A DNA stretch of 13,062 nucleotides, taken from assembly GCA_029067255.1 (NCBI GenBank), contig JAIEEW010000166.1, positions 1 through 13,062 of the forward strand, written 5' to 3'. Position 1 is the first letter of the stretch. Each line of letters opens with the position of its first letter. The translations under genes were made by a program, and so were the position numbers. The notes below the pieces were generated by a model. The model saw nothing but the letters and a program-made list of their open reading frames with translations. It was not told where the DNA came from and did not search any database. This stretch comes from Clostridia bacterium (lineage in GTDB: Bacteria; Bacillota; Clostridia; Christensenellales; UBA3700). Shown in pieces: positions 6,232 to 13,062 of the stretch.

Positions 6232-6260
6232 AAAAGCGGAAAGTTGACCTTTCCGCTTTT
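6232..6260 (-). terminator. Intrinsic terminator of the DUF1540-type gene (bidirectional)
   Basis: AAAAGCGGAAAG (6232-6243) pairs perfectly with CTTTCCGCTTTT (6249-6260) around a 5-nt loop, and pairing can extend outward past a bulged A. Read on the minus strand it lies just after the stop and is followed by a T-rich tract. It also backs up the plus-strand terminator at 6180-6206. Confidence 0.85.
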
Positions 6261-6282
6261 CTGTTATTACGGCGAGCAAGAA

Positions 6283-6597
6283 TTATTTCTCTACGCGTTT
6301 TGTATAACACTTAGTACGCATAATTCCGTCTGCGACGTTTACGATTTGAGAACAACACGCGTTGTTGTAGTTGTAACAGCATTTTGTACTGTCGCACTGA
6401 ATACAAACTTGATCGTTTTCGTTGAAATCGAAATCCTTTGCCGCTTCTATGTTTGTCTTTTCTTGTTCAAGAACGCCGTATTCGCGTTTTTGCTTAGTTT
6501 TGCACGCGCCGTTTTTGCCGATAAAAATTACTCCCGCATTGCAATGACAGTTGCAATTATGCTCGCAATTGCGCGTTGTGCATTTAAGTCCCGACAT
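6283..6597 (-). CDS. Small Cys-rich protein with two DUF1540-like modules
   Basis: A 104-aa soluble protein with 13 cysteines in two clusters: C6, C11, C15, C17, C19, C32 and C65, C68, C73, C74, C81, C82, C97. Both halves recall the DUF1540 pattern (C-x(4)-C-x-[HY]-N ... C-x(2)-x-I-x-V ... T-x-C). The second half (C65 to C97, with CCYNYNNACC and a T-x-C end) fits best. Spacing suggests metal binding, probably zinc, but the function of DUF1540 proteins is not established. No signal peptide is seen. The central Glu/Lys/Asp-rich segment looks like a flexible linker. The start is secure: SD AGGGGGGAT is about 5 nt before ATG 6597. The gene is monocistronic, divergent from rplI, and preceded by a sequence resembling a sigma-G promoter. 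Confidence 0.75.
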   Translation of the reverse strand: MSGLKCTTRNCEHNCNCHCNAGVIFIGKNGACKTKQKREYGVLEQEKTNIEAAKDFDFNENDQVCIQCDSTKCCYNYNNACCSQIVNVADGIMRTKCYTKRVEK

Positions 6598-6626
6598 ACG
6601 ATCCCCCCTTATTTTAGTTTCACTGA

Positions 6627-6656
6627 TAGTATTGTCATTTACGCGCTTTATTATGC
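6627..6656 (-). promoter_or_regulatory. Candidate sigma-G-type (forespore) promoter
   Basis: On the minus strand GCATA (6656-6652) and AATACTA (6633-6627) are separated by 18 bp. This compares with the published Bacillus sigma-G pattern GMATR, 17-18 bp, CATNMTA: all 5 bases of the -35 match and 6 of 7 of the -10. Transcription would start near 6620, just upstream of the SD. No comparable sigma-A match was seen on this strand between the two genes. Confidence 0.45.
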
Positions 6657-6673
6657 GAAATGGGAGATTCTTA

Positions 6674-6702
6674 TTGCATAGCGGCGATTTATATGGTAAA
6701 AT
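6674..6702 (+). promoter_or_regulatory. rplI promoter
   Basis: TTGCAT (6674-6679), a 17-bp spacer and TAAAAT (6697-6702). The transcript would start near 6709, just ahead of the SD GAGGTG (6716-6721). The leader is too short for an L9-binding or riboswitch structure. Confidence 0.7.
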
Positions 6703-6725
6703 AAAGAAAATAAAAGAGGTGAAGT

Positions 6726-7184
6726 ATGAAAGTATTATTGCTCAAAGACGTGAAAACCGTTGGCAAAAAAGGCGAAATCGTGGAAGTAAACGACGGATAT
6801 GCTCGCAACTTTCTCATGAAAAAGGGATTGGCTCAGCAGGCTACGGCAAGCGTAATAAACGAAACGAATCAGAAAAACGCTTCAATAGCGCGTCAAAAAC
6901 AAAAAGAGTATGAAGATGCGGTCGCTACGGCGAAAGAACTTAATGAAAAGACGATCAGGATCGCTATTAAATTCGGAGAAAACGGCAAACCTTTCGGCGC
7001 TGTAACGTCAAAAGAAATTTCTCAGGAACTCGCTGATCTCGGTTACGATATTGATAAAAAGAAAATCAATCTAAAAGAATCTATAAAATGCGCGGGAGTG
7101 TTTGACGTCGAGATCAAAATATATTCAGGCGTAAACGCAACAATAAAAGTGGCTGTTTCTCCGGACGATGCGGAAAAAGAATAA
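6726..7184 (+). CDS. rplI: 50S ribosomal protein L9
   Basis: A 152-aa protein, close to the roughly 150 aa usual for bL9. The N-terminal rRNA-binding domain is diagnostic: MKVLLLKDV, VGKKGEIVEVNDGYARNFL and the basic KKGLA segment (about 1-35). The long connecting helix rich in Asn, Gln, Lys and Glu (about 40-75) and the C-terminal domain with FGAVTSKEI (near 92-100) follow. L9 binds 23S rRNA at the base of the L1 stalk and helps maintain reading frame. SD GAGGTG stands 4 nt before ATG 6726. The gene has its own promoter and terminator; the usual companions (rpsF, ssb, rpsR, gdpP-type phosphodiesterase, replicative helicase) are not beside it. Confidence 0.97.
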   Translation: MKVLLLKDVKTVGKKGEIVEVNDGYARNFLMKKGLAQQATASVINETNQKNASIARQKQKEYEDAVATAKELNEKTIRIAIKFGENGKPFGAVTSKEISQELADLGYDIDKKKINLKESIKCAGVFDVEIKIYSGVNATIKVAVSPDDAEKE

Positions 7185-7202
7185 TGATAATATACAACGA
7201 TA

Positions 7203-7230
7203 AAAATCCCCCGAAGAATCGGGGGATTTT
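7203..7230 (+). terminator. Bidirectional terminator between rplI and the convergent peptidase gene
   Basis: A perfect 12-bp stem, AAAATCCCCCGA (7203-7214) with TCGGGGGATTTT (7219-7230), and an AGAA loop. The A- and T-rich ends give a U-tract in both directions, so it serves rplI on the plus strand and the peptidase gene (stop at 7251) on the minus strand. Confidence 0.93.
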
Positions 7231-7250
7231 GCTTTAAGTTTGAATCTTGA

Positions 7251-7976
7251 TTATCGGTTGTTGTTTCTTTTAGATGCGAGTATCATCAAAAGTATTCTGG
7301 CAACTTGCGTTAGCGAATACAGGAAAGACAGCAGATAGGTCTGCGCGGCTTTTCCCAAAACCTTTGAAGCCATTTCCGCTTCGTCGCCGGCAATCAGTCC
7401 TAAATCCGAGAGTTGATCTTTGGCGCGTCGGCTTGCGTTGTATTCGCAAGGTAGAGTTACGAACGTAAACAAACAGTAGAAAGCGTAGCATATAAGCGCT
7501 ATCATGTAGAATATGTTGGATAGATTTATTGAAAAAGCGCCGATGAATTCAAAGAGTATGCCAAAGATAAGAAAAGGCGTGATCAGTCGCGACGTAAAGT
7601 TGACGATCGGGACGAGAGCCGCGCGAAACTTTATCGGGGCGTAGCCTTCGGCGTGTTGGATAGCGTGTCCCACTTCGTGAGCGGCAACGCTTATTGCTGC
7701 GACGGAACAACTGTTTATCGTCGCTTGAGAAAGATAGACAGTATTGTTTCGCGGATTGTAATGATCGCTCAAAACTCCGCGACATGCCGCTATTTGAACT
7801 GTGTAAAGTCCGTTTGCGTCAAGAATTTGTCTGGCGACGTCTTTTGCGCTCATACCGCACGACGCTTCGACGCGATCGTATTTTGAAAAGACGGACTTTA
7901 CCGAAGCGCTTGCAAAAAGCATAGCGATCATTAAAGGTAAAGACATGCACGCGAGTACAATAATAACGATTTCCAT
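7251..7976 (-). CDS. YugP-type membrane zinc metallopeptidase
   Basis: A 241-aa integral membrane protein of the YugP family (Pfam Zn_peptidase_2). An N-terminal hydrophobic segment (about 1-24) leads to a soluble catalytic part with GLSDHYNP-like residues (LSDHYNPRNNTVYLS, about 69-83) and the zinc motif H100-E-V-G-H104 within AAHEVGHAIQH. Two to three further hydrophobic segments follow (about 118-140, 141-176 and near the C-terminus). Glu178 in LPCEYNASRRAK is the likely third zinc ligand. The length matches the family. Substrate and role are not established; membrane-protein quality control is often suggested. SD GGAG precedes ATG 7976 by about 8 nt, and a good promoter lies upstream (8004-8032). 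It may also receive read-through from the upstream 309-aa gene, because no terminator was seen between them. Confidence 0.88.
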   Translation of the reverse strand: MEIVIIVLACMSLPLMIAMLFASASVKSVFSKYDRVEASCGMSAKDVARQILDANGLYTVQIAACRGVLSDHYNPRNNTVYLSQATINSCSVAAISVAAHEVGHAIQHAEGYAPIKFRAALVPIVNFTSRLITPFLIFGILFEFIGAFSINLSNIFYMIALICYAFYCLFTFVTLPCEYNASRRAKDQLSDLGLIAGDEAEMASKVLGKAAQTYLLSFLYSLTQVARILLMILASKRNNNR

Positions 7977-8003
7977 TTTTAACTCCGTTTATATGATACG
8001 ATA

Positions 8004-8032
8004 ATTATAGCATACAAAAGAAGTATACGCAA
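8004..8032 (-). promoter_or_regulatory. Promoter of the YugP-type peptidase gene
   Basis: On the minus strand TTGCGT (8032-8027), a 17-bp spacer and consensus TATAAT (8009-8004). The transcript would start near 7997, about 20 nt before the start codon. Confidence 0.75.
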
Positions 8033-8048
8033 TAAACGCGTTAAAATT

Positions 8049-8978
8049 TTACAAGAGATTGACTTTTACTATTTTGCCGCCGCTTACTCCGAATTTATAG
8101 GATCTTGTATAAAAGACGTTTTCCGACGAATATACGAGAGTAACTACGTAAGGTTTGTATTCTAAACAGTCGCATATTTCTATGAACTCGCCGAAAAACG
8201 TATGAAAGTCAAAATCTTTGAGATTGTACGAAACGCAGCCGCGGGCACACTCGTCGTCGCCGCAGTTCAGGCTTTCGAGAAAGACGTAGGGAATGAGTTC
8301 GTCCGTATAACAATGATTGCAACCGTATTCGAAATGGCGGCTTATTTCCGCAAAGCCGTCAGAGCAGAAAGATATTTTACGAACGCATTTTCTTGCCATT
8401 GTATCGTCCATATAGTCGCAGACTGTAAGTCCGTCTTCTTCGCAGTAAACTTCGTCGCAATAAAGCGAGAGTAGCGGAGTATAGTCGTCGAGATAATGTA
8501 GTGCGCAAACGTAAGTCTTTCCGTTGTCGAGTCGGGCGAATACTGTAAGCAGTTGTCCTTTTTCCAACGGCGCCGTTTTGAACGAACAGTTTTCTACGCG
8601 ACAAGGCGCGCTTATAAAATGTATTTCGTTTTCCGTTTCTACGACTATTCTATGTCCTTCTTTGCATTTGCAACTCAGACAGTGAGACGGATAATTATTA
8701 CAGTGAGCGAAATGCTGTATATACGTTTCTTCTTCGTCGCAAATAGGTTTTTTGTCAGGGCAGAATTTGACGATATAGTCTTTGCCGTGTTTTATAAAAC
8801 AAAAGTCTTTGTTGCTTATTATTTTATTTTCGCACGCAAAACTTATCTCCCTTAAAGACGGATCGAAAGGTATGTATTGCAAACAGAAATTTTTCCCGAC
8901 TTCAATGCTGTTGGAATCGCATTTCACGCCGTTTGTCAGAATTATGCCTTTTGGTTTGTCGAAAAACAATCTAGCCAT
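8049..8978 (-). CDS. Unrecognised Cys-rich cytosolic protein
   Basis: A 309-aa protein I do not recognise. It has no signal peptide or membrane segment and contains 25 cysteines (about 8 percent), spread over the whole length with a cluster HCLSCKC near residues 102-108 and paired cysteines near 217-220 (CNHC) and 241-250. Alternating hydrophobic and charged residues suggest a beta-rich fold. The first 80 residues and the segment from about 120 onward may be separate domains. Metal binding is possible, but there is no regular CxxC array as in ferredoxins or zinc ribbons. SD GGGAG is 9 nt before ATG 8978. It follows the terminator of the upstream lipoprotein gene and ends just before the peptidase promoter. 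A TATAAT at 9002-8997 lacks a -35 partner and would place the transcript start inside the SD, so the promoter is unresolved. Confidence 0.8.
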   Translation of the reverse strand: MARLFFDKPKGIILTNGVKCDSNSIEVGKNFCLQYIPFDPSLREISFACENKIISNKDFCFIKHGKDYIVKFCPDKKPICDEEETYIQHFAHCNNYPSHCLSCKCKEGHRIVVETENEIHFISAPCRVENCSFKTAPLEKGQLLTVFARLDNGKTYVCALHYLDDYTPLLSLYCDEVYCEEDGLTVCDYMDDTMARKCVRKISFCSDGFAEISRHFEYGCNHCYTDELIPYVFLESLNCGDDECARGCVSYNLKDFDFHTFFGEFIEICDCLEYKPYVVTLVYSSENVFYTRSYKFGVSGGKIVKVNLL

Positions 8979-9031
8979 TATTATATTCTCCCGTTTATTA
9001 TATGCGGCGGGGGAGTAAAAATGAGATAAAA

Positions 9032-9057
9032 AAGACGCCGCTTTTTCGCGGCGTCTT
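9032..9057 (-). terminator. Intrinsic terminator of the lipoprotein gene
   Basis: Arms AAGACGCCGC (9032-9041) and GCGGCGTCTT (9048-9057) with a 6-nt loop. On the minus strand the stem is followed by a run of T residues. It lies 18 nt past the stop at 9075, separating this gene from the Cys-rich gene downstream. Confidence 0.92.
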
Positions 9058-9074
9058 AAATTACATATTGCTTT

Positions 9075-10097
9075 TTATATTTTGAGCGAGTATTCTACTG
9101 ATTTAAGTTTGTACGTCATTTTGCCTTCCTGCATCATAACGACTACGCGTTTTGAAAATCTGCCGCCGTCTTGCATTTTCATGGGATTGACCGCGATACA
9201 GCAGGATACGCTGCCCCTTACGAGAGAAGAATCTGTGCTTGTAAACGTGCATCTGTAGGAAGGAATAGAAGATGTCTTCGTAAAAGGATAAGTAACGGTA
9301 ACTTTTCCGTCTTCATCGGTTTCTTCCACTGCGGGATTTTTCTCGTCGAACGCGCCCGATGTATTTTCCGAAGTTTCGCCTTCCGCTTGTACAAACTGTC
9401 TTTCAAGCAAGAAATCGTTGTCGAGCAAAGCCGTTATTCCAGAAAGGTAGGACATCGAGAAGTTGGATTTTTTCACTTCCGTTTTTCCATTCGAAATATT
9501 ATAGGTCGGAACGCTTACCGCCAAAGACGACGTGAGATCCGTCGCTCTTGCAAATTGATAAACGTACGAGTTGTCGTAGAGCATTGCGCCCGATTTATAT
9601 TTTACTGACGATTCGCTTATTTCTCCGTCTATGATGAAAGTAACGTTTATACGTTTTTCGTCGTAAGACGTAATGATTTCCGTAGACTTGTCAGGCGTTA
9701 CTTCTTTGGTATAAGACATTGCGGGGGAGAGATTGAGATCGGCGTAACTTTCCGTATATCTTTCGTATGTTACTCCGTCAATCTCCGCTAACGTTTGAGT
9801 GATAAATTTGTAACCCGAGAAGTTGTCGAGCGTACGGTTTTGGTCTTCAATAGTAGAGTTGATAGTTACGTTCTCTTTATAAACGTAACTCATTTCGCTT
9901 GCGTGAGTTCCTACGTTGAGATCGCCGTCAAAAACGTCGTAGACGCACACTTCGTCTGCGCTTTGGTGCCAGCCGAGATTGCTTTCTATCTGTTCTCTGA
10001 CGTTTTTTGCGCCGAATGACTTATTGCATCCCGTGAGAGAAAGCGAGAACGTAAGTAAAAGAATGATTACAAGGATTATTGTTAATGACTTCTTCAT
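9075..10097 (-). CDS. Predicted lipoprotein of unknown function
   Basis: A 340-aa secreted lipoprotein. Residues 1-23 form a signal peptide (MKKS, then a long Ile/Leu stretch) ending in the lipobox LTGC, so Cys24 should be lipidated and the rest held outside the membrane. The mature part is beta-rich, with many Thr/Ser/Val/Tyr strands and an acidic stretch near residues 245-268 (PAVEETDEDGKVTV). No known domain is recognised. Start: the frame opens at a TTG (10118), but MKKS at ATG 10097 gives a normal lipoprotein signal and is preferred. There is no SD before ATG 10097. Instead a TATAAT ends 9 nt upstream, so translation is probably from a leaderless or nearly leaderless mRNA. Transcribed divergently from addB; a function shared with addB is not implied. 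Confidence 0.8.
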   Translation of the reverse strand: MKKSLTIILVIILLLTFSLSLTGCNKSFGAKNVREQIESNLGWHQSADEVCVYDVFDGDLNVGTHASEMSYVYKENVTINSTIEDQNRTLDNFSGYKFITQTLAEIDGVTYERYTESYADLNLSPAMSYTKEVTPDKSTEIITSYDEKRINVTFIIDGEISESSVKYKSGAMLYDNSYVYQFARATDLTSSLAVSVPTYNISNGKTEVKKSNFSMSYLSGITALLDNDFLLERQFVQAEGETSENTSGAFDEKNPAVEETDEDGKVTVTYPFTKTSSIPSYRCTFTSTDSSLVRGSVSCCIAVNPMKMQDGGRFSKRVVVMMQEGKMTYKLKSVEYSLKI

Positions 10098-10106
10098 AAT
10101 GAATAT

Positions 10107-10134
10107 ATTATAACACAAATAAAAGGAATTGCAA
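10107..10134 (-). promoter_or_regulatory. Promoter of the lipoprotein gene
   Basis: On the minus strand TTGCAA (10134-10129), a 16-bp spacer and TATAAT (10112-10107). Transcription is expected near 10101-10099, only 2-4 nt before ATG 10097. Confidence 0.65.
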
Positions 10135-10149
10135 TAAATTTATTGTAAT
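10128..10149. promoter_or_regulatory. 22-bp near-palindrome between divergent promoters
   Basis: Ten of 11 base pairs are symmetric about 10138/10139 (centre AAATTT; the exception is G at 10131 opposite T at 10146). It covers the -35 box of the lipoprotein gene and ends 4 bp before the -35 of addB, a position from which one bound regulator could affect both. An operator role is inference, and the AT-rich sequence raises the chance of coincidence. Confidence 0.4.
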
Positions 10150-10152
10150 ATA

Positions 10153-10181
10153 TTGCCATTAAAGATGAAAATTGATACAAT
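10153..10181 (+). promoter_or_regulatory. addB promoter
   Basis: TTGCCA (10153-10158), a 17-bp spacer and TACAAT (10176-10181). Transcription is expected near 10188, which is the A of the addB start codon. Confidence 0.65.
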
Positions 10182-10187
10182 ATCAAT

Positions 10188-13062
10188 ATGATAGAATTGA
10201 TTCTGACAAATACTTTGGACAGCGCGCCTATACTGGAAAAACTCAAAAATTCTCGCGCGCAAGCGAAAAAACATCTGCTTTTTGTGCCGGATAGATTTTC
10301 GCTGTCTTATCAAAAAGCGGTGTTGGAATATTTGAATATCAAAGGCACTTTTGATATAGAAGTTACTTCTTTTCCCAGACTTGCCAACCAACTTCTCAAA
10401 GGCAAATCTCGACTTTTGGACAAGCAGTCGGAAATCATGCTTTTAAGAAAGGTAATAGAGAATAATAAAAAGGATTTGAAAAGATTCGCTAACTTTGGCA
10501 AGAGCGCTGATTTTGCCAACGATATGTACGCTGCGATTTCGCAAATTCGCAACAGCAATATTTCAGTGGAGAAGATGGCTGAATCTGTGGATTTTTTGCC
10601 AAAACGCGTCGCCGACAAAACGCAGGATATAGTTACTATTTACAAAGGTTACGTGGAATTTCTTCAAGACGGTTACGCCGACGGAACGAGCAAACTGCAA
10701 GCGCTTGCGGAATTGATCTCAGACGGCATACTTTGCGATTATAATATTTATATTTCAGACTTTATGTCGTTTTCCGCAGTCGAATACGATATATTAAAAG
10801 CGTTGATGCTCAACAGCATGAATACCTATATCTGCCTTGTTGATTCACAAGGTAACAACTCGCAGATATTTCCATACGAAGTAAAAGACAGACTGCTTTC
10901 GCTTGCCGAGCAAAGCGGCGCGGGAGTTAGCATATCGCATGTCGAACAGTCTTTGAGCGGCGACGCTTTGACGGTTTATAAAGGTTTGTATGGCTATAAA
11001 AAAATAGAAGTCGAGCGCGACGGTAAAATTGACGTAGTCGCGTGCTCTGACGTAACGCAAGAGATAAAAAGCGTAGCGCGAGAAATAAACTATCTCGTCG
11101 CGAATCTCGGCGTAAGATATAAAGACGTGGCTATCGTATGTTGCGATTTCGCAAGTTATGCTCCTTACATAAAAAGCGTCTTCGATAATTTTTCGATACC
11201 GTTTTACGCGGATATAAAGCAGCCGCTTTCCGCTCAGAGCGTTTGTAATGCCGTATGCTGCGCTATACGCGCTGTAAAAGAAGATTTTGCCCGCGCTCAA
11301 GTCGTAGAGTACGCTAAGCAGATGTTCGTAACCGACAACTATGAAGACGCGTGCGTTTTTGAAAACTACTGTCTTAAATACAATATAGAATACACAAGAT
11401 TCCTATCTCCGTTTACCATAGGCGACGACAGCGCGAGAGAAATAGCGGAAAGAGTTCGTAAAAGAGTCGTAGAAACTTTGGAATGCTTGAACTTAAAAAA
11501 GGGGAAGGGTAAAGACTTTGTCGCCGCTGCGAAAAAATTTCTCGACGCATGCGACGCCGATTCTCAGACGGAAAGACTTGCTCAAAAACAAAGCGAAGAA
11601 GGATATGGGGAACTCTCTTCCATAACGTTGCAAGCGCTTCGCAAGTTTGAAGTTCTGCTTGACAGATGCGAGACTATGCTCGGCGAAAGCGAAATGGATA
11701 TTGAAGAGTTTTACGGGATAATGACCGCTGCGATCGAAAGCGTTGAGATGTCGAACATTCCTTTGTATCTAGATTGCGTATTCATAGGCGAAAGTAGTGA
11801 GAGTAGGTATGAAAATATAGATTACATGTATATCATCGGCGCGTCGGCAGGTAAATTTCCCGCAGAACACAGCGATACGGGAATAGTGTCCGAACGGGAA
11901 TACGTCGCATGGGGGAAACTGGGTATAGACGTTCAACCTGACTGCCGTCGGCGAAACGGCAGAGAAAGACTGAATACGCTTATGATGATGACGAGAGCGC
12001 GAAAGAAATTGCGCGTCAGTTATTCGTCGAGCGGAACGGGCGGAGAGCAAATTCAATCGGGTTCGGCGGTTCAGTATCTTTGCGACCTGTTGGGCATTGT
12101 TCCGAAGGTACCAGAACTTCCAAACAGAGAGTGGAGCGCGGAAGATTATGCGACTTACGTTTCTGCAAAAGGCAATGTGGTCGGCGAACTCTTATCTATC
12201 CATACTCTTATTAAAAACGGCGGTTTGGAGAGTAATTCGGTAGCGATGGAAGTCGAAGATATCTTATATTCGCTTGCTTGCTCAGAAAAAGGAAAAGACT
12301 ATATTGATTCATTGCTAGACGGTTTGAAAGACGAAATCAATATCGACGGGGCGAGCGAAGTTATGTTCAACGGCAATCGCACGTCTGTAAGTCAGTTTGA
12401 AAAATATTTCAAATGCCCGTTTTTACATTTTAACGAAAACGTATTGAAACTTAAAACTCGCGAGATAGGCGGACTTGAAGTCAAAGATACCGGTATTCTT
12501 TTGCACGCTACGCTGGAAAAGTATTTTCGTATGCCAGATTGCGCTGACAAAAGTGAAGATGAGATCCAACTCGTCGTGCCGGAACTGTTTATGCAGGCTG
12601 TCGAAGAAAACCGCGAATATCGAGTTATGCTTTCAGACGAAACTCACGCGCGCGCTTTGAAACAACTTATTTCGCAGGCGACTTACGCGGTCAAAAATCT
12701 CGTAAAGAATATGCAAGTTACGAAATTCCGTCCGAGTATGTTGGAAGCGTCTTTCGGCGCAAAGTATCCCTACGTTCACGATCTTAAAGGAATGCAGATC
12801 CACAACGGTTACAGAGTTTTGAATTTCGAAGGCGTTATAGACAGGATAGACAGATACAAAGACAGGGCGATAGTGATCGATTATAAGTCAAAATACAATA
12901 TCGAGTTTACTCCATCAAATATTCTTTACGGAGACAGGATACAACTTTTCGTATATCTTAACGCTCTTAAACAAAACGGGGACATAACTGCGCAAGGCGC
13001 GTTTTATCTTCTTATGAACAATCGCTTTGTTAGGAGCGGGGATAAGTCGGGCAAGCGTTTTA
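10188..13062 (+). CDS. addB: ATP-dependent helicase/nuclease subunit B, 3' truncated by window end
   Basis: The first 958 codons of AddB, open to the window edge; the family is about 1,100-1,200 aa. AddAB processes double-strand breaks for recombination at Chi-like sites. Visible features: LLFVPDRFSLSYQKAVLEYL (about 30-49) matches the family's VPxQxxxxxE segment. MYIIGASAGKFP (from 547) and MMTRARKKLRVSYS are helicase-like motifs. FEKYFKCPFLHF carries Cys743, the first iron-sulfur ligand. The nuclease core is GVIDRID (Asp885) and VIDYKS (Asp898, Lys900). The remaining CxxC-type cysteines should lie past the window. The N-terminal Walker A loop (GRxGSGK[ST] in B. subtilis AddB) is missing: residues 6-14 read LTNTLDSAP, as in RexB-type subunits. 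Start ATG 10188 has no SD, and the promoter -10 ends 6 nt upstream, suggesting a leaderless mRNA. addA is expected downstream. Confidence 0.9.
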   Translation, partial: MIELILTNTLDSAPILEKLKNSRAQAKKHLLFVPDRFSLSYQKAVLEYLNIKGTFDIEVTSFPRLANQLLKGKSRLLDKQSEIMLLRKVIENNKKDLKRFANFGKSADFANDMYAAISQIRNSNISVEKMAESVDFLPKRVADKTQDIVTIYKGYVEFLQDGYADGTSKLQALAELISDGILCDYNIYISDFMSFSAVEYDILKALMLNSMNTYICLVDSQGNNSQIFPYEVKDRLLSLAEQSGAGVSISHVEQSLSGDALTVYKGLYGYKKIEVERDGKIDVVACSDVTQEIKSVAREINYLVANLGVRYKDVAIVCCDFASYAPYIKSVFDNFSIPFYADIKQPLSAQSVCNAVCCAIRAVKEDFARAQVVEYAKQMFVTDNYEDACVFENYCLKYNIEYTRFLSPFTIGDDSAREIAERVRKRVVETLECLNLKKGKGKDFVAAAKKFLDACDADSQTERLAQKQSEEGYGELSSITLQALRKFEVLLDRCETMLGESEMDIEEFYGIMTAAIESVEMSNIPLYLDCVFIGESSESRYENIDYMYIIGASAGKFPAEHSDTGIVSEREYVAWGKLGIDVQPDCRRRNGRERLNTLMMMTRARKKLRVSYSSSGTGGEQIQSGSAVQYLCDLLGIVPKVPELPNREWSAEDYATYVSAKGNVVGELLSIHTLIKNGGLESNSVAMEVEDILYSLACSEKGKDYIDSLLDGLKDEINIDGASEVMFNGNRTSVSQFEKYFKCPFLHFNENVLKLKTREIGGLEVKDTGILLHATLEKYFRMPDCADKSEDEIQLVVPELFMQAVEENREYRVMLSDETHARALKQLISQATYAVKNLVKNMQVTKFRPSMLEASFGAKYPYVHDLKGMQIHNGYRVLNFEGVIDRIDRYKDRAIVIDYKSKYNIEFTPSNILYGDRIQLFVYLNALKQNGDITAQGAFYLLMNNRFVRSGDKSGKRF

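Noticed and set aside
6244..6681. Plus-strand open frame antisense to the DUF1540-type gene
   Set aside because: It starts inside the terminator stem and runs through the rplI upstream region; the minus-strand gene has the SD and the Cys pattern.
8980..9025. TATAAT at 9002-8997 (minus strand) as promoter of the Cys-rich gene
   Set aside because: No acceptable -35 is found 16-18 bp upstream, and the predicted transcript start would fall within the SD.

Overview
The window looks like chromosomal DNA of a low-to-moderate GC, spore-forming Bacillota, most likely an uncultured Clostridia-type anaerobe. The evidence is a SpoIIQ-type M23 protein, an AddB nuclease subunit, a YugP-type membrane zinc peptidase, a DUF1540-type Cys-rich protein, a BspA-like leucine-rich-repeat lipoprotein, standard SD sequences and intrinsic terminators, and TAA/TGA stops under the standard bacterial code. 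The lineage is inference; no rRNA or other marker is present except ribosomal protein L9.

Layout. (1) 1-2193: an AT-rich regulatory stretch with iterated ATGTACAT palindromes, then a 672-aa LRR surface lipoprotein. (2) 2194-2417: a non-coding, highly palindromic element and the hisC promoter. (3) 2418-4765: hisC, then a diverged glycerol-1-phosphate dehydrogenase-like protein and a terminator. (4) 4766-6206: a 198-nt intergenic stretch with a promoter plus hairpin unit, then two coupled genes: a small membrane-anchored protein (perhaps YwmB-like) and spoIIQ. (5) 6232-7230: a minus-strand DUF1540-type gene divergent from a monocistronic rplI, bounded by two bidirectional terminators. (6) 7251-10097: three minus-strand genes, namely a YugP-like peptidase, an unrecognised cytosolic Cys-rich protein and an unrecognised lipoprotein. 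(7) 10098-13062: a compact divergent promoter region and the first 958 codons of addB, which runs off the window.

Functional links. The (YwmB-like)-SpoIIQ pair is the clearest operon; in sporulating Bacillota SpoIIQ works in the forespore membrane facing the engulfing mother cell. The DUF1540-type gene has an upstream sequence resembling a forespore sigma-G promoter, so a second locus may be sporulation-linked. The remaining genes are housekeeping (hisC, rplI, addB) or of unknown role.

No CRISPR array, transposase, phage module, tRNA or rRNA was seen, and no obvious multi-gene defence or biosynthetic system. The best leads are small-scale. The divergent lipoprotein/addB pair appears leaderless in both directions around a shared palindrome. 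Other leads are the operator-like repeats before the LRR gene, the palindromic element at 2198-2336, the metal-site-deficient G1PDH-like protein, and the 25-Cys orphan protein.
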